DNA of 64,000 bases, taken from the NCBI RefSeq assembly GCF_004342165.1, contig NZ_SMAL01000005.1:140167-204166 (forward strand), read 5' to 3'. This DNA comes from Natranaerovirga pectinivora. Lineage in GTDB: Bacteria; Bacillota; Clostridia; Lachnospirales; DSM-24629. The notes under the pieces were generated by a model. The model was not told the origin of the DNA and ran no database searches. It was given only the letters and a program-made list of their open reading frames with translations. Positions 9,426-18,548 of the stretch are shown one piece after another. A program made the translations under genes and the position numbers. Position 1 is the first letter of the stretch, and every line of letters starts with the position of its first letter.

Positions 9426-9726
9426 TTTAAACACCTTCTAGTATAATTTTTTTTAGTCTTAAATATTATAGCATAGATGTTAATAATTTTCGACAGTTTT
9501 TTCCTGATTATTTATGACCAAATAGGTAATAATGAACTCAAATTAAAATTATATTGATTTTTTATTTTATATTACTCCCTAATGCTAGATAATACTTTCA
9601 ATATATTATTATTATGGTTATATGTATAAACATTACCCAAGTAATTCTTTCAAAAAATCACATAGGTTTACTATATATGTATATTTTACAAATACGCAAA
9701 AAAACCCGACTAATGTCGGGTCATTA
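9426..9726. other. Intergenic region upstream of the lipoprotein gene
   Basis: Holds the lysS terminator (9704-9721) and, on the minus strand, a likely promoter at 9465-9494: TCGAAA, 18 bases, then an extended -10 TGCTATAAT. Nothing else is visible. Confidence 0.5.
9704..9721 (-). terminator. Intrinsic terminator after lysS
   Basis: ACCCGAC, TAAT loop, GTCGGGT, followed on the minus strand by seven T. Lies six bases after the lysS stop codon. Confidence 0.93.
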
Positions 9727-11220
9727 TTATTCTTTATTTTTCATAGTTGGGAATAGCAATACGTCTCTTATTGCATAAGAATTTGTAAGCAACATTACTA
9801 ATCTGTCAATACCAATTCCCAATCCACCAGTTGGCGGCATTCCATATTCTAGTGAAGTTATAAAATCGTGATCGATAACATTTGCTTCTTCGTCACCAAA
9901 TGCTCTTAAAGACTCTTGATGTTCAAATCTTTGTTTTTGATCAATAGGATCATTTAATTCAGAGAAAGCGTTTGCGAATTCTCTTTTAGTTATAAACAAC
10001 TCGAATCGCTCTGTATATTCAGGATCATTTGGTTTTCTTTTAGCCAATGGCGAAATTTCAACTGGATGATCAGTAATAAAAGTTGGTTGTACTAAATTTT
10101 CTTCAACATATGCTTCAAAGAATAAATTAAGTATTTCCCCTCTTTTTTGATGCTCTTCATATTTAATATGATGTTTCTTAGCAAGTTCTTTTGCTTCCAC
10201 ATCCGTTAATACTTCTCTAAAATCCACGTTAGCGTATTTTTTAACAGCGTCAATCATAGTCAACCTCTCAAATGGTTTACCTAAATCTATTTCTATACCA
10301 TCATATACGATTTGACTTGTGCCTAAAACATTTTTTGCAACTGTTTGTATTAATTCTTCTGTTAAATCCATCATACCTTCATAATCAGTATACGCTTGAT
10401 ATAATTCAATTAAAGTGAATTCTGGATTATGTCTAATTGATAAACCTTCATTTCTAAAAACTCTACCTATTTCATAAACTCTTTCAAATCCACCGACTAT
10501 AAGCCTTTTCAAATGAAGTTCTAATGCTATTCTAAGATACAATTCCATATCTAGTGCATTATGATGCGTAATAAAAGGTCTAGCCGCTGCTCCACCAGCA
10601 AGAGTATGTAATACAGGTGTCTCAACTTCTAAGAAATCCTTATTATCTAGATACTTTCTTATTTCTTTAATAATCTGTGATCTTTTTACAAAAGTATCTT
10701 TTACATCTGGATTAACAATTAAATCAATATATCTCTGTCTATATCTTGTATCAGTGTCTTTTAATCCATGGTATTTTTCAGGTAATATTTGAAGACTTTT
10801 GCTTAGCAAAACAACTTCTTTTGCTTTAACAGAGATTTCACCCTTTTGAGTTTTAAAGACTTCACCTTTAATCCCAATGATATCACCAATATCATAGTGC
10901 TTAAAGTCATCATAATCTTCTTCTTCAATAGCATCTTTTCTAACATAAACCTGAATTTGTCCATATCTATCTTGCATATGGCAAAAAGAAGCTTTTCCCA
11001 TTATTCTTTTTGTCATAATACGCCCAGCTATCTGAACTTCTTTACCTTCTAACAAATCAAAGTTGTTATTAATTTCATTGCTATTGCTTGTTACGTCATA
11101 TTTTGTTAATTTAAAAGGATCTTTCCCTTTTTCTTGTAACTCAGCAAGTTTTTGTCTCCTGATTTTCAGTAATTCATTTAAGTCTTGTTCCTGCTCTTGT
11201 ACTTCATTATTTTTTTCCAA
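9727..11220 (-). CDS. lysS: Lysyl-tRNA synthetase, class II
   Basis: Charges tRNA-Lys. The 497 residues comprise an N-terminal OB-fold anticodon-binding domain (about 60-170, with [18 protein letters not shown]) and a class II catalytic core: motif 1 around the [10 protein letters not shown] segment, motif 2 [15 protein letters not shown] and motif 3 [14 protein letters not shown]. The order greA-lysS behind dusB is a common clostridial arrangement. No T-box leader is present between greA and lysS; the 86-base gap contains only an AGGAGG-like ribosome binding site. Confidence 0.97.
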   Translation of the reverse strand: MEKNNEVQEQEQDLNELLKIRRQKLAELQEKGKDPFKLTKYDVTSNSNEINNNFDLLEGKEVQIAGRIMTKRIMGKASFCHMQDRYGQIQVYVRKDAIEEEDYDDFKHYDIGDIIGIKGEVFKTQKGEISVKAKEVVLLSKSLQILPEKYHGLKDTDTRYRQRYIDLIVNPDVKDTFVKRSQIIKEIRKYLDNKDFLEVETPVLHTLAGGAAARPFITHHNALDMELYLRIALELHLKRLIVGGFERVYEIGRVFRNEGLSIRHNPEFTLIELYQAYTDYEGMMDLTEELIQTVAKNVLGTSQIVYDGIEIDLGKPFERLTMIDAVKKYANVDFREVLTDVEAKELAKKHHIKYEEHQKRGEILNLFFEAYVEENLVQPTFITDHPVEISPLAKRKPNDPEYTERFELFITKREFANAFSELNDPIDQKQRFEHQESLRAFGDEEANVIDHDFITSLEYGMPPTGGLGIGIDRLVMLLTNSYAIRDVLLFPTMKNKE

Positions 11221-11306
11221 CGTAATTTCCTCCTTTTAATACTTAGAAGGATACTTGCATAAATTATAATGCCTAATCCTAATGTTACACTACCATTTAA
11301 CCATTT

Positions 11307-11783
11307 TTATCTAAATATATCAAGTACTTTAAACTCAATTGTTCCTTCTGGTGTATCTACCGCTGCAGTTTCACCAACTTTTTTACCTAATAAGGCTTTC
11401 CCTACTGGAGATTCGTTGGATAATTTATGGTTCATTGGGTCTGCTTCCATAGAACCTACGATAGCATATTCAACTTCTTCATCAAACTCTATATCCATCA
11501 ACTTTACTTTACATCCAATATTAATTACATCTGTACTTACTTCATCTTCATCAATAACTTCAGCATTTTTTAATATTTTCTCTACTTCAACTATTCTTGA
11601 TTCAATTTCTGCTTGCTCATCTTTTGCCGCATCATATTCCGCATTCTCTGATAAATCCCCTTGAGCACGTGCTTCCTTAATCTTTTCAGCTACTTCTTTT
11701 CTTTTCACAACTTTTAATCCTTCAAGCTCATCCTCTAATTCTTTTAATCCTGCATATGTCAGTATTATTTTTTTGTCTGCCAT
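11307..11783 (-). CDS. greA: Transcription elongation factor GreA
   Basis: Stimulates RNA cleavage by stalled RNA polymerase. 158 residues, the usual length. The N-terminal coiled coil carries [13 protein letters not shown], the tip region [15 protein letters not shown] has the conserved acidic pair that reaches the polymerase active site, and the C-terminal FKBP-like domain has the [13 protein letters not shown] motif. It precedes lysS by 86 bases in the same direction. An AGGAAGGG ribosome binding site lies before the ATG. Confidence 0.97.
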   Translation of the reverse strand: MADKKIILTYAGLKELEDELEGLKVVKRKEVAEKIKEARAQGDLSENAEYDAAKDEQAEIESRIVEVEKILKNAEVIDEDEVSTDVINIGCKVKLMDIEFDEEVEYAIVGSMEADPMNHKLSNESPVGKALLGKKVGETAAVDTPEGTIEFKVLDIFR

Positions 11784-11945
11784 CTTGCTACACCCTTCCT
11801 CTACAATTTTTTTAATTTTCTATCGGTTGTATAATATTTAACGTATTATAACTTAATATTTTTCTATTGTCAAGATAAGGAAACCTCATGGAATCTTATT
11901 CTAAATCTAAGTGTATTTAGAAAAAATTTTTTAGATTATAATAAA

Positions 11946-12908
11946 TTAAAATATTATTTTTTTACCATATTGATATAAGTCTTTTACTTCTAAGTTAAAT
12001 TGACTTAAAACTTTTTCAATTCTATCTATCATATCTTTTTTATAACCATACATTAACCAACTTCTAAAAATACGATTTTGAGAAAAAATTGCTGCTTGTA
12101 GTAATTTTGTATCATATTCTATTTTATTTATTTTTAACGATATATCATCAACAACTTGTAAATCTTTTCTTTTTAAAAGTACATTTTTAATTTCACTTTT
12201 GTCTGACACAAAATCTATTAAAAAAGCTTTTTTATTATAGAAGTAAAATGCTTTATTTTTTTCTTTTCTACAATTAATTACTATATCACTTTCAATGTAA
12301 TTATTTAGAGGATCTTCCAACACTTCAACTGCTAATCCTGTTTCTTCAAATATAAATTCTTTTGTCTCTTCAAAGTAAACAGGCCTTTTAGTTACAATGG
12401 TTAAATAATTCACTTTATCGTATAAATAATCAATGCAAAAATCTGACAAACTATCTTGTCCGTCTATAATAACAAAATTCAATTCTTTTAATTTTTTCTC
12501 AGATAAGTTAATACATTTCTCTATTACCTTGTCTAAAAGCAAGAATTGAAGACCTTTTCCATTAGAGATCACAATTTCTTTATCCTCTACATAAGGCATT
12601 ATCTCTTCAGGAAATACGAAAGAGTGACATTCTTCATCAATCATTTGATTAATGCTGTCATCAATTATTGTTCTTATATAATTTTCATCTTTTTCTTTTA
12701 GTATACTAGCAGTAATTGGTATTTGAACTTCATAACCTTCAATACCAGCAATATTTATTTCACTGATTTCAATTGGTACTTTCAATAATATTTTTTTCAG
12801 TTTTGTTTTTTCAATATAGGAATCAGAAAGCAACTTACCAAATGGTATTTTAATTTTTATGTCATCTAGTGTATTGGCTAACTTAAAAGCAGCAAACCCC
12901 TTTGCCAT
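11946..12908 (-). CDS. Protein of unknown function with a Rossmann-like segment
   Basis: I do not recognise this roughly 320-residue protein. The middle has a beta-alpha-beta pattern (LNFVIIDGQDSLSDFCIDYL then LTIVTKRP) suggestive of a nucleotide-binding Rossmann fold, but the glycine-rich loop is not canonical. The N-terminal part is a beta-rich region with KVPIEISEINIAGIEGYEV; the C-terminal part is helical and basic. No Cys cluster, signal peptide or transmembrane helix. It sits between dusB and greA. Start: the AGGTGA site before the ATG at 12908 overlaps an upstream GTG at 12917, so the ATG is preferred. Confidence 0.7.
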   Translation of the reverse strand: MAKGFAAFKLANTLDDIKIKIPFGKLLSDSYIEKTKLKKILLKVPIEISEINIAGIEGYEVQIPITASILKEKDENYIRTIIDDSINQMIDEECHSFVFPEEIMPYVEDKEIVISNGKGLQFLLLDKVIEKCINLSEKKLKELNFVIIDGQDSLSDFCIDYLYDKVNYLTIVTKRPVYFEETKEFIFEETGLAVEVLEDPLNNYIESDIVINCRKEKNKAFYFYNKKAFLIDFVSDKSEIKNVLLKRKDLQVVDDISLKINKIEYDTKLLQAAIFSQNRIFRSWLMYGYKKDMIDRIEKVLSQFNLEVKDLYQYGKKIIF

Positions 12909-13040
12909 ATAACTCACCTCTACAAAGCAAAAGATTAAGGGATAATCTTCGCTTAAATATAATTATTACTAATGTATTAGAAAGTTATACAATTTATGAG
13001 TTAAAATAACTAAATATGGGAAATATGCCATTTTTATATT

Positions 13041-14006
13041 TTACTTTAAAGTATCCCTATAAGCCGATAATAAATTTAATACTTCTTCAAAAGTTTCTGT
13101 CTCATTGATTTCTTTTCTTAACTGAGCCGTTTTTGGTAAGCCTTTCGTATACCAAGAAACATGCTTTCTCATTTCTCTAATTCCTGTATACTCTCCTTTA
13201 AACTCAATAAGCATTTTACTATGTTTTATGATCATATCAATGACTTCATCAAAAGATGGTCCTTCTAATAAAATCCCTGAATTAAGATATTCATTGATTC
13301 GTTTAAACAACCAAGGGTTCCCTTGAGCTCCCCTTCCAATCATTATGGCATCACATTTTGTCTCTTCAATAAGAGCTTTTGCATCTTCAGGAGTAAATAC
13401 ATCACCATTTCCTATGACTGGTATGTTTACTGCTTCTTTTACCTTTTGAATAATAGACCAATCTGCTTTGCCACTATAATATTGTTCTCTTGTTCTACCA
13501 TGTACAGCGATTGCTGCCACGCCGTTCTCTTCAGCAATTTTTGCTATTTCTACAGCATTTACCATTTCCTCAGAAAACCCCTTCCTAATCTTTATGGTGA
13601 GAGGTTTTGATATAGCTGATGAAACTTTCTTAACGATTTCTCCTATTAACTTGGGATCTTTCATAAGGGCTGAACCTTCTCTATTATTTACAACTTTAGG
13701 AACAGGGCATCCCATATTAATGTCTATAATATCAATGGGATAAGAATCCAACCTCATTGCCATTTGGCTTAGAACATCTGGATCTGAACCAAATAACTGG
13801 ACAGCAACAGGTCTTTCTTTTGCTTCTGTTGCTAGTAAGATTTCTGTATTTTTATTATTAAAATAAAGTGCTTTTGCACTAACCATTTCAGTATATACCA
13901 AACCACAACCTTGTTCTTTACAAAGGATTCTATAAGGCAAATCTGTTATGCCTGCCATTGGTGCTAAAAAAACATTATTAGGTATATTTATATTTCCTAT
14001 TTTCAT
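13041..14006 (-). CDS. dusB: tRNA-dihydrouridine synthase (DusB type)
   Basis: FMN-dependent reduction of uridines in tRNA. About 321 residues. The TIM-barrel motifs are all present: [13 protein letters not shown] at the start, [12 protein letters not shown] with the catalytic-side Cys, [21 protein letters not shown] and GNGDVF plus [10 protein letters not shown] for FMN phosphate binding. The ATG at 14006 follows AGGTGA by five bases; an in-frame GTG at 14015 belongs to that site. The short helical domain at the end is typical of Dus proteins. Its neighbours coaX, greA and lysS form a conserved translation/cofactor block. Confidence 0.95.
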   Translation of the reverse strand: MKIGNINIPNNVFLAPMAGITDLPYRILCKEQGCGLVYTEMVSAKALYFNNKNTEILLATEAKERPVAVQLFGSDPDVLSQMAMRLDSYPIDIIDINMGCPVPKVVNNREGSALMKDPKLIGEIVKKVSSAISKPLTIKIRKGFSEEMVNAVEIAKIAEENGVAAIAVHGRTREQYYSGKADWSIIQKVKEAVNIPVIGNGDVFTPEDAKALIEETKCDAIMIGRGAQGNPWLFKRINEYLNSGILLEGPSFDEVIDMIIKHSKMLIEFKGEYTGIREMRKHVSWYTKGLPKTAQLRKEINETETFEEVLNLLSAYRDTLK

Positions 14007-14040
14007 TTGATTCACCTACTTAAAAAAGAATAAATTTAAA

Positions 14041-14083
14041 ACTGTAGACAATACTACTATAAATCAATAGCTTTGTCCACAGT
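14041..14083 (-). terminator. Hairpin between coaX and dusB, probable terminator
   Basis: Inverted repeat ACTGTAGACAA / TTGTCCACAGT (one mismatch) with a 21-base loop, followed on the minus strand by TTTTAAATTT. It would end the ECF-coaX transcript. Only about 35 bases remain before the dusB start, so read-through into dusB is likely unless a very close promoter exists. Confidence 0.5.
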
Positions 14084-14145
14084 CTCTTATTGTTTAAATA
14101 CATTTATTCACAATCCTACAAAGTTTTACACATCTATAATAACCT

Positions 14146-14913
14146 CTAGGTATTTTTCTCGTAAATAATCCTTAGTCCTTCAAGGGTAAGCATAGGATTA
14201 TTAATCTCAATAGAATCTGTTTCATCAAAAATAATCTTTGCCAACCCACCAGTAGAAATAACTTTTATACCTGGTAAATCTAATTCTTCTTTTATCTTTT
14301 TGATAATATATTCTACTTGTCCAATATACCCATAAACCAATCCTGCTTGCATACTGGTTATTGTGTCTCTAGCAAGTATGGACTGTGGTTTTTTTATTTC
14401 AATCTCTGGCAACTTGGCAGCTCCTTGCCAAAGTGCATTAGCAGATATTTTTATTCCAGGGGATGTGATTGCTGCAATAAAACTACCATCTTCAGTTACC
14501 ACATCATAGGTTGTAGCCGTACCAAAATCTATTACAATTGCAGGTCCACCATATAATTCATAAGCTGCTACAATATCAACAATTCTATCTGCTCCAACTT
14601 CCTTAGGATTCTCAGTATTAATTTTTATACCTGTTTTTATGCCAGGACCAATAATCAAAGGCTCCGTTTTAAAATACTTCTTAATAGCATTTACAAAAGA
14701 ATACATTATGTTAGGCACTACAGAAGAAATAATAACATCCTTTATATCGCTTATTTCAATATCTCTATGTTTTAATAAATTACAAATAAACAAACCATAC
14801 TCATCAGATGTTCTTTGTAATTTTGTGGTCATTCTCCAGCTTCCAATTAACTCTTTACCTTTGTATGTTCCTATTGTAATATTGGTATTTCCAATATCCA
14901 TTACAAGTAACAT
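14146..14913 (-). CDS. coaX: Type III pantothenate kinase CoaX
   Basis: Phosphorylates pantothenate, the first step to coenzyme A; this class is not feedback-inhibited by CoA and needs a monovalent cation. 255 residues. ASKHA-fold motifs: [11 protein letters not shown] phosphate loop at the start, GADRIVD near residue 107 and the [11 protein letters not shown] segment near 125. It starts a single base after the stop codon of the ECF S component, with AGGGG before its ATG, so the two are translationally linked. Confidence 0.96.
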   Translation of the reverse strand: MLLVMDIGNTNITIGTYKGKELIGSWRMTTKLQRTSDEYGLFICNLLKHRDIEISDIKDVIISSVVPNIMYSFVNAIKKYFKTEPLIIGPGIKTGIKINTENPKEVGADRIVDIVAAYELYGGPAIVIDFGTATTYDVVTEDGSFIAAITSPGIKISANALWQGAAKLPEIEIKKPQSILARDTITSMQAGLVYGYIGQVEYIIKKIKEELDLPGIKVISTGGLAKIIFDETDSIEINNPMLTLEGLRIIYEKNT

Positions 14914-14914
14914 T

Positions 14915-15472
14915 TTAATCCCCTACTTTCTTTAGCACCACAGCTATAGGTGTTGCAATTATTGCAGCCGCAATAACCTCTACAACAATATTAACAGAAA
15001 TAGCTCCTATAATTATATTCCTTACCAATACATCAACACCATTAATATCAATGATTCTTTGAGCATACAGAAAAAAAAGCATGCTTAAAACACCCACTGT
15101 ATTCGTTAGTGTTCCAACTATAGCGCCAAATGTAATAGATAACTTTTCACTTTTTGTGAGTTTACGAATTAATATATAACCATAATAGGTTGTAATAGGA
15201 ATAAGCACTCTAGGTATAATAGAAACTCTTGGGTCGATAAAAAGCACATCAAATCCAGCTGCTCCAATTGCTCTTACAAAAGAAATAAAACCCATTCCAA
15301 AACCTACTACAATACCGCTAACAGGTCCTAATAAGACTGCTGCAATAATAGTAGGAATATGCAATAAAGTAATACTAACAGGTGGTATCTGTATAAATCC
15401 TATAGGGGTGAACCCCAAAATCGCCGTAATACCAAGTAACATACCTAAAGTAACCATTTTTTTAGTTTTCAT
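14915..15472 (-). CDS. ECF transporter S component, probably for pantothenate (PanT-like)
   Basis: Membrane substrate-binding subunit of an energy-coupling factor transporter. About 185 residues with six hydrophobic helices; helix features include [22 protein letters not shown] and a [13 protein letters not shown] turn, typical of S components, and [15 protein letters not shown]. The shared EcfA/EcfT module is not in the window. Because coaX follows after one base, uptake of pantothenate is the natural inference; sequence alone does not prove the substrate. Start: GGAGGA seven bases before the ATG at 15472; an upstream in-frame start at 15511 lacks such a site. Confidence 0.8.
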   Translation of the reverse strand: MKTKKMVTLGMLLGITAILGFTPIGFIQIPPVSITLLHIPTIIAAVLLGPVSGIVVGFGMGFISFVRAIGAAGFDVLFIDPRVSIIPRVLIPITTYYGYILIRKLTKSEKLSITFGAIVGTLTNTVGVLSMLFFLYAQRIIDINGVDVLVRNIIIGAISVNIVVEVIAAAIIATPIAVVLKKVGD

Positions 15473-15537
15473 ATAAAATCCTCCGTTCTCGTTCCTCAGG
15501 ATACAAGACAAATCATTTACTTACAGTTACAAACTAT

Positions 15538-15831
15538 TTACTTTTCATAGTCAATACAAGCTCTACCTTCTACAACACCTCTTATAAAAGTAACAACCTC
15601 TTGATGATCTTCATGGACTTGATAAGCATTAAGATCTTCCATACTCTCAAACTCAGAATCCAAAATCAAATCAAAATTGTTCTCATCTGCCAATTGAGAA
15701 TTAAACTTCACCTCAATAAACTTAATTACATCAATCCTATCTTTAAGTGCCTCAAGCATCTCCTTAGCCTTAATCAAATGCTCAACCTTATCCTCTTCCT
15801 TAAACTTAAACATTACAATATGTTTGATCAT
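15538..15831 (-). CDS. Dabb-domain (stress-responsive A/B barrel) protein
   Basis: A 97-residue single-domain protein beginning MIKHIVMFKFKEE, with the spacing of hydrophobic residues and the DLILDSEFESMEDLNAYQ.H..H segment of the dimeric Dabb family (PF07876). Family members bind or process small hydrophobic molecules in some cases; no role can be assigned here. AAAGGAG precedes the ATG. Codon use is unusual: most Lys codons are AAG and many Glu codons GAG, unlike the neighbouring coaX and birA. It lies on one side of the 115-bp palindrome at 15975-16089. Confidence 0.85.
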   Translation of the reverse strand: MIKHIVMFKFKEEDKVEHLIKAKEMLEALKDRIDVIKFIEVKFNSQLADENNFDLILDSEFESMEDLNAYQVHEDHQEVVTFIRGVVEGRACIDYEK

Positions 15832-15974
15832 AATAAAAAACTCCTTTCGAATAAATATTTTAAATTAAATTTTCTCAAAGCCTGACTTTGTTTGTTAGCA
15901 TTATTTTACGACTTTTAAACATCTCAAAAGAAACCTTATTCTGGCTATCAAAAATCCTTAAATATCACAACAGA

Positions 15975-16089
15975 GACTAGCAAGTGATGTATATAAGATT
16001 ATACAGCGGAGCCACAGATGGCGTAGCTCGACCCTCTTCTCCAAGGATGGAGAAGGGTCGATAAATCTTATATCCATCACTTGCTAGTC
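15975..16089. repeat. 115-bp nested palindrome (MITE-like or structured RNA element)
   Basis: The ends GACTAGCAAGTGATG and CATCACTTGCTAGTC are perfect complements; after one mismatch the pairing continues for ten bases (ATATAAGATT / AATCTTATAT). Inside are two smaller hairpins: GCCA-CAGA-TGGC within an AGC/GCT stem, and a long one built on CGACCC and GGGTCG with CTTCTCCA / TGGAGAAG. The whole folds as a three-way junction. It has 26-base terminal inverted repeats but no coding capacity and no clear target duplication. Confidence 0.85.
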
Positions 16090-16110
16090 GACAATCTCCA
16101 TGTACCCAAT

Positions 16111-16431
16111 CTACATAAAAAAAGTCCGAAAATAACTCTCCAATGCCTCCAACAATTCCTGCTTCTCCTTCTGAATCTGCTTAATCTTCAAATGACTCCC
16201 TATTTCATCATAAAGAATATCTCCTTCATCAGCCTGAACCTCAAAAAACAATTCACCATCTTCATTAAACCCAATAACAAAAATACCACCAACATCTTCA
16301 GTAAACAAAACAGAAAACGCCTTAAGTTCAGCCTTCACCAACTCTGGCAAACTCTCAAAATCCTCATTCAAAAAATACCTCTTCTCATAAGAATTTGAAA
16401 CACATAAGATTACTCTATCCTCTTCATACAT
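16111..16431 (-). CDS. Small acidic protein of unknown function, downstream of birA
   Basis: A 106-residue soluble acidic protein starting MYEEDRVILCVSNSYEKRYF and ending with a helical QKEKQELLEALESYF segment. I do not recognise it with confidence; such short acidic proteins next to birA/coaX occur in Lachnospiraceae-like genomes. It begins 22 bases after birA and is probably in the argF-birA transcript. Codon use is striking: all seven Lys codons are AAG, all four Gln codons are CAG and nearly all Leu codons are TTG, against AAA/CAA/TTA in birA and argF. The palindrome at 15975-16089 follows its stop. Confidence 0.75.
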   Translation of the reverse strand: MYEEDRVILCVSNSYEKRYFLNEDFESLPELVKAELKAFSVLFTEDVGGIFVIGFNEDGELFFEVQADEGDILYDEIGSHLKIKQIQKEKQELLEALESYFRTFFM

Positions 16432-16453
16432 CTAATAATCACCTCTTTGCTTA

Positions 16454-17434
16454 CTATACATAACCATTTAGTCCTCTAACAGAGACTTCACCAGAATTAA
16501 GAATCATCTCTTCTCCTGATGCTTGTACAAATCTTAATTCACCCATCTTTGTTATACCTATAGCCTTACCAATTTTTTCTTGTCCATCCAGAATAACTCT
16601 AACGGTTTTATCAACATTAATACAATTATCTTCATACTCATTAATAAGATGACTTAAATCCTTGTCCACCATAAACTGATCATAAAACTTTTCAAAAGAC
16701 TCTAAAATCCCCTTTACCAATAAAGCTCTTTCAAAACTCTTACCTTCTTCATTGGCCAAAGACGTTGCAATCTCTTTAATCTCATCATCAAAGTCAGTGG
16801 TATTAACATTGACCCCAATGCCCACAACAACATAATTAATGACATCTAATTCTGAGCTCATTTCTGTTAAAGTACCAGATACTTTTTTCTCATTTATAAT
16901 AATATCATTAGGCCATTTTATAAAAGCTTGATTTTTAGTATATCTATTTATGGTATGAACCACGGCTAATCCTGCGATTAATGTAAGCATAGATGCTTTA
17001 CTAGGGTGCAAATCCGGTCTCAAAATTATAGAGAGCCATATCCCCTTGTTAGGAGGTGATTTCCACAGCCTTCCTCTTCTACCCTTACCTTCCAATTGCT
17101 CCTCAGCTAAAATCACTGTTCCGTGTTTTTCGCCATCAATAGCTAACTTTTTTGCTTGTTTGTTTGTTGAATCAACTTGATTATATACAATAATCTCTTT
17201 ACCTAAAACTGTTGTTTTTAAGTCATACTGGATTTCTGCCTTGGATAAAATATCAGGGGAATCTATTAGTCGATATCCTTTATTGGAAACAGATTCAATT
17301 CCATAGCCTTCTGCCTTCAATTGATTAATAACTTTCCATATGGATGTTCTAGACACACCTAATATATCACTTAATTCTTGCCCTGATATGTATCCTTCAT
17401 TGGTTTTTAAAAATTCAAGGATTTTACTCTTCAT
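16454..17434 (-). CDS. birA: Bifunctional biotin-protein ligase / biotin operon repressor BirA
   Basis: Attaches biotin to carboxylases and represses biotin genes. 326 residues in the long two-function form: an N-terminal winged helix-turn-helix (about 1-60, GYISGQELSDILGVSRTSIWK), the ligase core with the biotinyl-AMP loop GKGRRGR (116-122) and KWPNDIIIN, and a C-terminal SH3-like domain. It follows argF by 44 bases. No biotin biosynthesis gene is in the window, so targets lie elsewhere. Confidence 0.95.
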   Translation of the reverse strand: MKSKILEFLKTNEGYISGQELSDILGVSRTSIWKVINQLKAEGYGIESVSNKGYRLIDSPDILSKAEIQYDLKTTVLGKEIIVYNQVDSTNKQAKKLAIDGEKHGTVILAEEQLEGKGRRGRLWKSPPNKGIWLSIILRPDLHPSKASMLTLIAGLAVVHTINRYTKNQAFIKWPNDIIINEKKVSGTLTEMSSELDVINYVVVGIGVNVNTTDFDDEIKEIATSLANEEGKSFERALLVKGILESFEKFYDQFMVDKDLSHLINEYEDNCINVDKTVRVILDGQEKIGKAIGITKMGELRFVQASGEEMILNSGEVSVRGLNGYV

Positions 17435-17478
17435 TATATCCCTCTTTTAGTCTTTAGTAAAATTATCCTTTTATTTTA

Positions 17479-18417
17479 TTACTTTTCTCCTGCTGTTGCA
17501 ACCATAACTGCTTTTATTGTATGCATTCTATTTTCTGCTTCATCAAAGACAACGGAATTTTTACCTTCAAAAACCTCTTCTGTTACTTCATACCCTTTTA
17601 CAGCTGGCAAGCAATGCATAAAAATAGAATTGTCTTTACCTGTTTTACCCATTATTTCAGAGTTCACTTGGTATGGTTTTAACATCTCAATTCTTTCTTT
17701 CGCTTTATCTTCTTCACCCATAGAAATCCATACATCTGTATAAATGGCATCTGCACCATTCACTTCATCTACATTATCACTTACCACAATTTTACAACCT
17801 GTTTCTTTACCATAAACTTCACATTGATCAACAAGTTCTTTTTCTGGCCATAAAGATTCTGGAGCAATTATTGTAAAGTTAATCCCTAGTTTTGCTGCAC
17901 CAATCATAAGACTATTGGCCATATTATTTCTTCCATCGCCTATATAAACTAATTTTAATCCTTCTAATGTATTAAAATTCTCTTTAAGAGTCATTAAGTC
18001 CGCTAATACTTGAGTTGGATGGTATAAATCTGTTAAACCATTCCACACAGGCACACCGCTGTACTGGGCTAATTTTGCTACTGTATCTTGAGAAAAACCT
18101 CTAAACTGAATGCCATCAAACAATCTACCTAATACTCTTGCCGTATCTTCAACACTTTCTTTATGACCTAATTGAATATCATTTTTTCCTAAATATTCAG
18201 GGTGTCCACCTTCATCAACGCAAGCAACAGTGAATGCGCAACGTGTTCTTGTAGATGGTTTTTCAAAAATCAAAGCGATGTTTTTGTTTTTTAGACGATC
18301 TCCTAATATCCCTTTTTTCTTATTCTCTTTTAATTCAATTGCCAGATCTATTAAGTATTCTATTTCCTCTTTTGTATAATCTTTCAGTGTCAATAAACTT
18401 CTTCCTTTTAAATCCAT
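17479..18417 (-). CDS. argF: Ornithine carbamoyltransferase
   Basis: Makes citrulline from ornithine and carbamoyl phosphate. 312 residues, a normal length. Carbamoyl-phosphate motif STRTR (55-59), HPTQ (133-136), the ornithine loop with SMG near 236, and the Cys loop HCLP near 270 are all seen. No other arginine gene is nearby and no arcA or arcC, so sequence context does not separate an anabolic (argF) from a catabolic (arcB) role; the anabolic name is the default. A strong promoter lies at 18487-18515. I looked for an ArgR box there and could not support one. Confidence 0.93.
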   Translation of the reverse strand: MDLKGRSLLTLKDYTKEEIEYLIDLAIELKENKKKGILGDRLKNKNIALIFEKPSTRTRCAFTVACVDEGGHPEYLGKNDIQLGHKESVEDTARVLGRLFDGIQFRGFSQDTVAKLAQYSGVPVWNGLTDLYHPTQVLADLMTLKENFNTLEGLKLVYIGDGRNNMANSLMIGAAKLGINFTIIAPESLWPEKELVDQCEVYGKETGCKIVVSDNVDEVNGADAIYTDVWISMGEEDKAKERIEMLKPYQVNSEIMGKTGKDNSIFMHCLPAVKGYEVTEEVFEGKNSVVFDEAENRMHTIKAVMVATAGEK

Positions 18418-18486
18418 TTAAAATCCGCTCCCTTTTTCTAAATACAAAAATTTGTGTGTTTTTTTATTAGTTTTAATTGTATATTT

Positions 18487-18515
18487 ATACTATTATATGT
18501 TTATTTATGTGTCAA
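18487..18515 (-). promoter_or_regulatory. Promoter of argF-birA
   Basis: Minus strand TTGACA (18510-18515), 17-base spacer, TAGTAT (18487-18492). Leader of about 60 bases. Confidence 0.6.
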
Positions 18516-18548
18516 TAGTTTTTAATGATCCAACTCAATTTCTTCCTT

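Noticed and set aside
11221..11306. T-box leader before lysS
   Set aside because: Gap is too short and has no T-box sequence or terminator/antiterminator pair.
16081..16398. 105-codon plus-strand frame opposite the small acidic gene
   Set aside because: An antisense artefact of the G-ending codons of the real minus-strand gene; no ribosome binding site or recognisable domain.
18418..18548. ArgR operator before argF
   Set aside because: AT-rich stretches give only weak partial matches to the ARG box, no better than surrounding sequence.
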